Positions 51,190 through 64,000 of a stretch of 64,000 nt of DNA are shown here, piece by piece. The DNA comes from Adineta steineri (taxonomy: Eukaryota > Rotifera > Eurotatoria > Adinetida > Adinetidae), in assembly GCA_905250115.1 (NCBI GenBank), contig CAJNOI010000006.1, positions 1,283,526 to 1,347,525 of the forward strand, given 5' to 3'. The translations under genes were made by a program, and so were the position numbers. Below the pieces are notes generated by a model. The model was not told where the DNA came from. It did not search any database and saw nothing but the letters and a program-made list of their open reading frames with translations. Every line of letters begins with the position of its first letter. Positions within the stretch are counted from its first letter, which is position 1.

Positions 51190-51621
51190 AAGTTCTATAG
51201 ATTTGAAATGAATCATCAAACATTATTTTATTTCAATTCTACACAAGAAAAATGACTTCATTCTTGTCTATAGAGAAATTTACATTTGGTTGCTTGACTT
51301 TTTTTCTTCTTTTTTGCTCATTGATCATCGTATCAGTGATTATTCCTTATGCAATCTTTCGTTTATTTGTCATACATTTCATATTTTCACTTATAATTTA
51401 TTTTTCTCTTATTCCTTTTTTTACGATTATTCTAATATTGTCTTTTACCACTTTACTCATATTTGTATTTATGTGACCATGAATCAGTTCTTCTCGTTTT
51501 CTTTTTCATAAGGATTAAATTTTCTTTTCTCAATATGTTTTAATATCTAAGGCGTGGTTGATGTTCAATGAAACAAAAAAAAAGAAGAAGAATAATGAAC
51601 GCCAGCAAAAAAAAAGAATCA

Positions 51622-51656
<35 letters not shown>

Positions 51657-52336
51657 ACATTATGAATTATATTTGAAATCCTATTAAACAATGATTTATT
51701 GTTTTATCGGCTAGAATGTGCCCTTCGACAAACTATCAGATTAATACTGCACAATAGAATTTTAAATACAAAAAACATTTACTGACAGTGTCAAATAAAC
51801 TTTCTAAAGATAAAAAACACGACTTTTATTCTACTCAGATTATATATAATTCAATATTGTACACATTATCTTATCACAGTATCAAATCTTCTTATCGATT
51901 TGCCTTCAGTTGTTGTAGACAGAAGAAGAAAAATTATAACTATCCAAAAAAAGATATTATTTAAAACGAATGAACTATAACATTACCAGATAATTTTAAT
52001 TGCTTAGTTTTTTTAGAGATCTTTATCTTAACTTTCGATATGTCTCTTTGTCATAAATTAATGTATACTTCATAAACCGTTCAACCTTGTCCTTTCATTC
52101 ATTGTTATCTTCAAATGTCTCCTTATATATTCATACACTCACTCTCGATAATTTACTTAAAAAATCAATATTCTACGCCTTCCGACTGAAGTTGGAACGA
52201 TCAAAAAAGAGAAAAGTAGTTCAAAAAAAAAAGTAATTCTTCTGTCTATTAAATATTCAATCTATTATTTATCGATCACGACTAAATATAAAACATTAAC
52301 TAAAATCATTTTAGCAATCTTTTATAAATAGTTCTT
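51190..52336. other. Convergent spacer with TA microsatellite
   Basis: Between the QRICH2-like gene end (+) and the MARCH gene end (-). A long TA run lies at 51629-51655. Open frames near 51252-51511 are Phe/Ser/Leu low complexity and are not called. Confidence 0.55.
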
Positions 52337-53334
52337 TCAATTATTATTTGACAATATATATATATCCGGCAATATATTCTCTTCATTTTGACTGGTTAAA
52401 CTATATAAACTATCATGATCAAGTATTTGATTTGATCTTGAGAGTAAATTTTCATTCGAATTCATTTTTAATTTTTTCTTGTTAATAACACGAATTGGTT
52501 GATTAACAGAACGCCATTCTTTAATTACTTGAATATGATAACGAAAACTAACCTAAAATAAAATAATCGAGTTAAAAAATCAAAAAATAGAATTCTTATT
52601 TTACCCAACACCAAATAATATAAATAAAAATGACTGCAAATGGAAGAATAATATATGATATTCTATCATGAAATGTTTTTACGATTTTAATTTTTGATAT
52701 ATTAGTTATTATTAACCTAAAACAAAAAATCTCTATTAAATATTAGAGGGAAAGAAAATTTTACCAACTAACAATTATTGTTAAAACAATGAATAAAATA
52801 ATATCAGTAATTAAATAACGAATATCTGATGAACGTAAAGGATTTATAAAAAACTATTTTAAATAAATCAAATTACATGATCTAATTAAAAAGTATAGTT
52901 ACATAAAATAATGATTTTGGATATCGTACAGTATCATATTCATGTTGACATATTTCACATTTTGTTGTATTTGATATTTCAAGCCATCGTTCAAGACAAT
53001 TTCTATGAAGTATACCCATTGTGCCTGAACATTGACAAGGTGCAATTAATGATTGAAGATCACTAGTTGAATAACATATTCGACAAACTTGAAGATTTCC
53101 TGTTCTAAAAAAAATANNNNNNNNNNNNNNNNNNNNNNNNNNNNNNNNNNNNNNNNNNNNNNNNNNNNNNNNNNNNNNNNNNNNNNNNNNNNNNNNNNNN
53201 NNNNNNNNNNNNNNNNTTATTGTCGGTATAGCGGCGGCAAGTAAATTAAAATACGCCTTTATTGTATAGAAGAAAAAAAGAAATTTTTTTCCCAATATTA
53301 AATAAAACAATAAGTTACCAATGAACTGTGGCAT
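52337..53334 (-). CDS. MARCH-type RING-CH E3 ubiquitin ligase, broken by gap
   Basis: Exons 52903-53104, 52765-52853, 52605-52716 and 52337-52552 are clear. The RING-CH finger is complete: LQVCRICYSTSD, APCQCSGTMGILHRNCLERW and TTKCEICQHEYD, with His in the fourth ligand position. Two TM helices follow, then a hydrophilic tail ending DIYILSNNN. This is the layout of membrane MARCH ligases, closest by eye to MARCHF2/3, which ubiquitinate membrane proteins in endosomes. The N-terminal part falls in or before the 100-N gap. A possible first exon is ATG 53334 (MPQFIG) with an acceptor directly before it and a donor after it, but I cannot join it in frame to sequence beyond the gap, so the 5' boundary is provisional. 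Confidence 0.8.
53117..53216. other. Assembly gap (100 N)
   Basis: Exactly 100 N, standard scaffold gap. It removes the 5' part of the MARCH coding sequence. Confidence 0.99.
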
Positions 53335-54189
53335 CTATTATGGAAATTTAAATCGTGTGAATAAATAGCAGACAGAATTTAGTCAATGATCAGCCCTATG
53401 GCAGTGATGGCATGCATCAATGGAGTTTGACCACTCCATTATTGTTAAGCTTGATTGATCTATTGTTGTTCATTTTTTTCAATGATGATCTGCATATTAA
53501 ATTGAATGAGATGAAGAAAAAAAAAAGCGAAACCGTTTTTAATCGAATCAATTCAATGTTTTAACCTTTTTCTCACACCTATAGAATAATTCCTATTCGT
53601 TTTTCTTTTCAAAAAGTATTATTCTCATGTTCATAAAGAAAAATAGAAACCTTACGTCAATGACATAATTCGTTCAATAAGAAAGATATAATGTGACAAT
53701 TAGAAAATAAGATCAATGTTTGTCTATTTGTTTTCTTTTTAAAAAGTGATGATAATGATTGTGCGAGAAATTCAAGTGTGTTCATTCTATTGACATAATG
53801 TTCATATAACTGCCATTTTTTTTTGAAGAAGACTATTTGTCTTATATGAATGAAAGCGTGAGAGTTTTGACCATCAGGAATAAGAAGAATTACAAGTAAT
53901 TAATCATTAAAATTTATTTCGAAATAAAATTTGAAAGATGCTTTTAGTTTTCATATTGATCCAAGTCAAATGACAAATAAGAAAAATTTGTTTAGAATTC
54001 ATTATTTTCTTATTGAAATAACATGAAAAGAATAACATTTAATTGTTGTTATAAATTGGATATAGGCGACGTAATCTATGTGTGCAAGAAAATTAAATTT
54101 ATCGTTGAGAATTGCTGTAATATTATGAAAGAAAAATAGTAGAAGTGCATTAAAAAGGAAAGGAAAAAAATTAAGCGAGGAATGGAAGC
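53335..54189. other. Intergenic, no gene seen
   Basis: AT-rich spacer upstream of the MARCH gene, ending at the terminator of the tRNA. No feature seen. Confidence 0.5.
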
Positions 54190-54198
54190 AAAAAAAAA
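54190..54198 (-). terminator. Pol III terminator of tRNA-Ile
   Basis: Nine consecutive T on the - strand, 6 nt after the tRNA 3' end, a strong RNA polymerase III stop. Confidence 0.85.
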
Positions 54199-54204
54199 CA
54201 AACT

Positions 54205-54277
54205 GGTCCCTATGAGGATCGAACTCATGACCTCCGCGTTATTAGCACGGCGCTCTAACCAGCTGAGCTAAGGGACC
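54205..54277 (-). tRNA. trnI-AAU: tRNA-Ile (anticodon AAT)
   Basis: A 73-nt cloverleaf on the - strand. The acceptor stem GGTCCCT pairs with AGGGACC, the D arm is GCTCAGCTGGTTAGAGC, the anticodon arm CCGTG-CTAATAA-CGCGG places AAT in the loop, and the T arm is TCATGAGTTCGATCCTCATA. The A box (TAGCTCAGCTGG) and B box (AGTTCGATCCT) are intact and no intron is present. Anticodon AAT (read as IAT) decodes isoleucine. CCA is not encoded, as expected for a nuclear gene. Confidence 0.97.
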
Positions 54278-54545
54278 GCATTTGCGTTTCTTGACAAATT
54301 TCTTATCATTCTTACCAGATTATACGAAACATTTGTAAAATTCAATTCTATCGCATTTAAATTCATTATTATACTGCATACTAATAAATTATAATATTAA
54401 TCATTGATAATCTATCAATTGATTCTTTTTTTCTTAAGAAAATTTTAATATATCAATATATTTTTTATCGATTTTTATTTTCCGTAAACACATAACAAGA
54501 AAATTACACACCACATAGAAAAAAATAATAATCAAATAATTTTGT

Positions 54546-57436
54546 TAACTAGCAATCTAAAAAAATAAATAAATATAAATTTCAATACAGTTATATATAT
54601 GTATATATTCTTACTTGAGTTTGTGCTGCAGCATCATCGCCCATTGATGCAGCCATCATTTGTGCAGCCATATAATTAACTTGGACATTATATGTTGCTT
54701 GTACCGAACGTTTAATTCGTAACATTTCACGCATTGTATCTTCATTTCCATGTTTAATTTCAAATTCTTTCCATGTTTGCCAAAAGTCAGTATGTATCTA
54801 AATAATAATAATTATGAAAATAAAAAAAGGCAATAAATATTTCATACTCGTGGATCACACATTTGTGAACAATGTGAATAGATTGCTCTTGCTCGATCAA
54901 TTTCACCTAATTTTCTTTCTAAATCTGCATAACGTAAGCACATATCTCTCACAGCTTTTTCTTCGTCTAATGATTCAATTGCTTTTTCATATATGTCACG
55001 TGTTGCTGTTATACCTTGCATTTCACCACAACGTTTTATATAGATATTAAACATCTACAATAGAAAAAATAAATATATAATAAAATATAATTTTATTTTC
55101 AAAATCTACTTCTTCTTTTTCTTTTGGTTCAACAGCATTTGTTGCACGTTCATAAATTTTCAATGCTCGTCTATCAAGACCATGTTGTTCTTCTAATTTT
55201 GCATATAATAAATATAAATTTTTAGCAAATTTGGCTTGACAATGTTCCAAACATTGTTCAAATAAATCTCTTGCACGTTCTAATTTTGAACCATCAGAAT
55301 ATCGTGCAACAAATTTACATAAATATGTTAACCATATATCATATACATTAGGCCATTTAAATAATGCAATACCTTTTTCATAGGTACGAAATGCATCTTC
55401 ATAATATTTATTTTCTTCTAAATAAAGACCATAATTCATAATTATTTGTGGTGTCGCAATACGTAAATCAAGTATACGATCATAAACTGATTTACATGTT
55501 TGAAATGTTCCATAACATTCTTCTAAATCAACATAGAATGACCATAATTTTAAACATTTATGTAAACGTAATTGAACAAGTTCATTCGTATCATAATAAT
55601 CAACTTTATGTCTTGGTAATACAGTTGCACGTTCCATTAATTTAATTGCCGCATCAGATTTTTCATGTTGTAATTCCATTTCACACCATGCACACCAAAT
55701 AGCGGCTAAATCATCAACATTTCGAAAATTAACTTTAACTGCTTTATCATAAATATATCTTGCTTCATCTGGTTGTTGATATTTATCATAGAATCGTGCA
55801 AATGCAATCCATAAATCTTGTAATTTTCCTGTACAAATTTTTGGATCAACTGTTTGTACAGCTGTTGTAAATGTTTGAATGATTTTATCATATTGTTCAC
55901 CATGTAATTTTACACGTTTTAACCATTCATTAACATTATGTGGATTTTGTCGTAATAAGACACTATTTAACATTAATGGACGACGATCCATTAAATATTC
56001 TAAACGTGCAAGACGAAGTTCAAGTTCAAGATCATCTAATAAAATAAATAAATAGTTTCATTTTCTTAAAAATAAAGGATATATTTTTTTCTCTTACCAT
56101 CTTCAGTTATTTCTTCATCTTCATCAGTTGTTTTATTCATTAGAGCACTTATAAGACCTTCTTCAGATTGTGCATAAGCATCAAATACTTGAGTAAAATC
56201 TCGTACAGTTAGAACAGATTCAATAGCTTCTTCAAATATATCACGAGCCTAAAAGAATATATTATTAAAAAAAGAAATTATCTATTATTTTACTTTTTCA
56301 AAACAACCACTACGTATATAAAAATCAGCAAGTGATGTCCATAATTGTCCAACTTGATCTTTATATTTTAAAATACCTTGTCGAATAATTGGTTCAACTG
56401 GAACTGATTTGATTTTTGTTGGATTTTTTGATACTAATTCACATAATTCATTCCATAACTTAACAAAAACAAAAAGAATTATAAATAAAGTTTTCTTTTA
56501 TTATGAAAAGAATATTAATTTTACCTGATGAGTTGATTTTCCTTGACGTGAAGTAAAATGATCATTATTTAATATACCAACATAATATTTAGCACATTCA
56601 TCTAAATTTCCAATTTCTTTTAAATAATCAATATATTGTTCAGCACATTCAGGTTGTAACTAAATAATAAAAAAAATTTAGACATATTTTATGTTTTAAC
56701 AGCGTACAAATCATGTTATTAACTCAATCAAAATGATGTGTTTTTCACTTACTTTAAGATATCGTTTATAGACTCTCATAGCTGTGTCAGGTATTTCCGG
56801 GTGACTAGTAACAAATTTTATATATAATGGCCATATACGATTATGTTGAGTGATAGGTAATGCTCTTATAGCTCGATCAAATACACGACGTGTACGAGTT
56901 ATTTTACATTGATCCATTAAAAATTGGCAATAATCAAGCCATATTCGAGGCATCTATATAAATAAAGAATTTATATAGATAAAAAGAAATTTAATAATAA
57001 TACTTTATGCATAAAGACAAGAGAACGTTCAAAAGCATTGTTAACCTCATCATAAGCAGAATCTATAATACATTTTGAACGAATTTGTTTGCGTCGAAGT
57101 TTTAAATAATTATGCCATAATTTATAACTAAAGCAATAAAATAGAAACAAAAGATAATGATGAATATAATTACCTTCCAGGTAATTCACGTAAAGCTCGT
57201 TCATAGACGAGATTTATTTTTTCATTAGGTCCTTCTTTAATATGATCAATATATCGAAGCCATGTTTTAACTGAATATTGATTTCGAAGACAATCTTCTT
57301 CATAAAGTATATCTGTTTCATCCTAAATGAAAAATCATCATTCAGATAGAATGAACTATTTTAAATAAAATCTTACAAAAACTAATTTGTTCGTTGATAT
57401 TGGTGAAGATGGTGGTGAATCGTTTTCTACAGTCAT
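54546..57436 (-). CDS. XAB2: XAB2/SYF1 spliceosomal HAT-repeat protein
   Basis: Eleven exons between 57436 and 54546, all in frame, give 770 residues. HAT repeats run throughout: [98 protein letters not shown] and [20 protein letters not shown] all match XAB2. XAB2 (yeast Syf1) is part of the NineTeen/IBC complex of the active spliceosome, and in vertebrates is also linked to transcription-coupled repair through XPA. The largest exon is 55110-56035. The last exon is only 12 nt (54546-54557; Ile-Ala-Ser-stop), so the acidic C-terminal tail of about 85 residues found in human XAB2 is missing. The tRNA-Ile gene lies 268 bp beyond the stop on the same strand. Confidence 0.96.
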
Positions 57437-58448
57437 TATTTGTACGATTAGTACAGCGGATTGTGAACAAGATGAGATGAATAAAAAATATTTCAACACA
57501 GACATTCTCCTATTGGTCAATTGAGTTCCATCAATGAAAAAATGTCGCTTATAAATGATGGCGCTAGTGAACGAATCTCATTTTGTAAATTTTGACTTTC
57601 ATCCGACTAGAATTTTGACTTGTATTCATTTCAATAAATGTTTATTTTTATTCGATTGCTCGATAACAATAAAATGCAAAAGAGGTAATATTGTTCAATG
57701 AAATACAACTTACTAGAAGTGATGGGTCATATAAATTAAACAAGTATTATTTCATAAACCATATTACAGAAAGCTTGTTTTCTATCATACAAATGTTACA
57801 AACTAAAATCTTACGAGAAAATCTCACCAACTGATGCACTTCGTTAGAGTTCGTATTTTTCTTGTAACTAGGACGTATAGCGTAGATAAGAATCCTAAAA
57901 AGGAGTTCGTTTTATTAGGCGTTTTTTCTCGAGTTATGGTTATTTTACTGAATTTTCCGCATATTGTAAAATATTACGAAAAAAACTACAATAAGGGACT
58001 TCCACCAGAAACTCAGTATATTCTGAAAGTTCCAGTTCAAACTGACGTTTGGCTTTCGAAATAATATGTTTTCAAAAAATTAACACTTTCTCATAACATC
58101 TTCGATAAAAGCCCATTACAGCATTTTTATCTACGCTATGCGTCCTTCTTATGATAAAAATATGAACTCAAGCAAAGTGTATCAGTTGGTGAGGTGCCTT
58201 CCTTTTCAAATCGATTGATAACTCATAATCATGGCTTATTGTATCAAAATAAATTTGCATCTGCATGAAATTTACGTTATTTTTTATTAAACAACAATGC
58301 AATATACATAAGATTTGTTTTATATCTAATATTGAACTGTATTTATTTTCAACTCGATCATGCATATAATCGAAAACTATACAAGAAAAAACGAAAAATT
58401 AATTAAACGCTACGTTCATCACAAAAATTGTTTTTTTTTGTGTCTTTG
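57437..58448. other. Intergenic, one unassigned open frame
   Basis: About 1 kb between XAB2 and the glutamate dehydrogenase 3' end. The frame at 57834-58064 (+; 76 codons) has mixed composition and includes KGLPPETQYILKVPVQTDVW, less repetitive than the usual chance frames, but no family is recognised and no neighbouring exon is seen. Confidence 0.4.
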
Positions 58449-62164
<3,716 letters not shown>

Positions 62165-64000
62165 ATGTATCTTCGACATGTATTTCTAAATCTGAGATCT
62201 ATTGCTTTTCCTCGTATTCAAGTAAATTGTCTTTCTATATTAATATATTTAGTAATAATGTTTTCTCTAGAATGTTAATAAATCATTCTATCGTCCATTA
62301 TCATCACATAAACATAAAAATGAATTTGAAGTTTCTACGGTAAAAAAATCTCCTGATAAAGGTGATGACGACGATGATGCAGATCTTAAATCTGTTATTG
62401 AAACGAAAGCTGCACGCAAAGAACGTGAAAAAGCTGAATGGGATCGGTTATCAATTGTCGAAAAATTTGTTAAAAAATTTTTTCCATCCCAAATCAATTC
62501 AATTGCAATTCTTGTAATACAATTTTAATTTTTGTTTTCAATTCACTCAGAAAAAAAACATTCCTTTCCATTTATTAATAATAGATTGTTGCTGGTATTG
62601 GTTATGTGATATGTGAGCAAATAAAAAATGATTATGAAATAAAATATACATTTCGAAATGGTTCATGTCCAAATTTTAAATTTAAAGAAGAACAACTACT
62701 CGAAAGAAAATCTCTATTAGATACACTGACAAGTATTGTTACACCTGTTGCTGATAAACTTGTTTCATCCTACTATATTGTACTTGGAGAACACGGAGTT
62801 GGGTATGATATATATGTTAAGAAAATAGTACAACATCTTTGTATTTTTAACTATAGAAAATCTACATTAATACGACAAGCAGCGCGAAATGTTGGTCAAG
62901 GTGTTATTTACGTTGATGGTAAATATATATATTAATAGATAAACGTTCAAAATTAATTTTTTTAGTTCCATCTAATGTTGATAAATTTGGTTTTGCTTTT
63001 GCCCGTGCAATTAGATTTAATTTTAAAGAACATATTCGTTTATCAACTTGGATTGAATCAAAAATGTTCGGTTCACCACCTGACGATGGTATGACTATAA
63101 GTATATTTTAAAAGAAAAAGTTGTTATTTCTCTATTTACATATGATCACAAATGATGATGCATTTTTTTTTATATATTTTTTCTTTTTTAGGAAAAGAAG
63201 CCAGTTGGGAACGTGTGATATTGACATTTGAAAAATATGCAATTGACTTTAAAAAAAGATATGGTTCTGTACCTATATTAATCTTTGACAATTGTGATTC
63301 ACTTGCAAATAAAGATCCTAAAATGCTTGAAATATTACAAGATACAGCCAAAACAGCTATTGACGATTCAACATGGGTCACAGTATTTGTTACTTCTGTT
63401 GGAAATGCACCTGAGCAGATGGAAGGTTTGTATAGTAATTTCACAGTAAAATAATAAACATGTTGCATTTTTGTCTTCTATTTTTTCCATATAAAATATT
63501 GTTTTTCAAATTTGCTATTAAATGATGATTATATAGTTTATTAATTGAGTTAAAGATGACAAGATTGTTATGTAGAGTATAAATGAAATCAGTTTTCAAT
63601 TCTGTATGACACTAAAAATGATCAGTCTATTTTCCCCCTTTTCTCTATATGTAAAATGTGTTTTTACATACAAATAATGAGATTCAAAATAAATTCTAAT
63701 TTTTCTTCGATTATTTTTTTCAGGTCGAAGTAGTATTACACGAGCATCATCTTTTATTGAAATATCTGATCTCTCAAAAGACGAAACAATGACGTATTTA
63801 TTAGAAAAAAGAAACCTTTCAAAAGAAATGGCAGATAATCTTTACGGTCTTTTTGGAGGACGAATAAAAAGTTTACAAAATGCAGCATCAAAATTAGAAA
63901 GTGGTGTACCATTTACCTGTAAGTCATATCTATACGATTTGTAATGAAAAACAAATTTTCTACTGTTTCGTTTTAGCCATACGCAAATCTATTTTACAAG
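62165..64000 (+). CDS. Mitochondrial-type P-loop NTPase, partial
   Basis: Eight exons, 62165-62221, 62271-62513, 62585-62802, 62857-62918, 62966-63088, 63192-63425, 63724-63918 and 63977 to the right edge; 385 codons are visible. The N-terminus (MYLRHVFLNLRSIAFPRIQ) is Arg-rich, amphipathic and free of acidic residues, as in mitochondrial presequences. An acidic linker and one TM segment (SIAILIVAGIGYVI, about residue 95) follow. The STAND/AAA-type ATPase has Walker A LGEHGVGKSTLIRQAARN, split by an intron inside the loop, and Walker B VPILIFDNCDSLA, then EILQDTAKTAIDDSTW and ITRASSFIEISDLSKDE. I recall similar uncharacterised NTPases mainly from fungi such as Mucoromycota; that resemblance is from memory and unchecked. 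The function is unknown; a membrane-anchored matrix or intermembrane ATPase is inferred. Confidence 0.78.

Overview
The window is nuclear DNA of a small invertebrate, most likely a rotifer and probably a bdelloid. It is strongly AT-rich. Most introns are only about 45-70 bp with GT-AG ends. Conserved animal genes (CCT3, XAB2, SAP18, ATG4, ARL13B, QRICH2, SMIM7) sit beside genes that look bacterial, fungal or protist-like (NADP-type glutamate dehydrogenase, a DUF3253 protein, a uronate-dehydrogenase-like epimerase, a mitochondrial P-loop NTPase). Many start codons lie 0-30 nt behind a pyrimidine-rich AG acceptor, as expected where spliced-leader trans-splicing is used. The species assignment is inference. 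Two 100-N scaffold gaps (18958-19057, 53117-53216) interrupt the sequence.

Layout. 1-3565 (-): ARL13B-like ciliary GTPase with a huge acidic tandem-repeat tail that runs off the left edge. 4654-5124 (-): MORN2-like protein. 5897-8340 (+): chaperonin subunit CCT3, 14 exons. 8766-9026 and 9073-10300 (-): DUF3253 protein only 46 bp behind a Golgi/ER metallophosphoesterase (MPPE1/PGAP5). 10737-11476 (-): hotdog thioesterase. 12494-14275 and 14828-16350 (-): tandem pair of AADAC-type esterases with the same exon structure. 16847-17490 (-): SAP18. 17743-17955 (+): small CaaX protein. 18575-20600: partial gene at a gap, then decayed coding fragments. 20999-22107 (-): NAD-dependent epimerase. 23200-23704 (+): HMG-box protein. 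24193-24570 (+): secreted cystine-knot protein. 24911-28069 (-): ZDHHC5/8-type palmitoyltransferase. 28773-29477 (-): SMIM7 with a GC-AG intron. 29788-32368 (-): ATG4 protease.

34441-40897 (-) is a 16-exon NACHT/WD-repeat protein (NWD2-like). 42466-45577 (+) holds two tandem SR splicing factors. 47081-51189 (+) is QRICH2-like. 52337-53334 (-) is a MARCH-type RING-CH ligase broken by the second gap. 54205-54277 (-) is tRNA-Ile(AAT). 54546-57436 (-) is XAB2/SYF1. 58449-60018 (-) is NADP-type glutamate dehydrogenase. 62165-64000 (+) is a mitochondrial P-loop NTPase that runs off the right edge.

There is no single functional cluster. The genes are mostly housekeeping, ciliary, lipid-ester and RNA-processing genes in a compact genome. 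The most interesting signals are the likely acquired genes, the candidate two-gene transcription units, the start-proximal acceptor pattern, and the repeat-expanded ARL13B tail. I saw no CRISPR array, rRNA gene or intact transposon. Exon boundaries were read by eye from GT/AG sites, frame continuity and family similarity.
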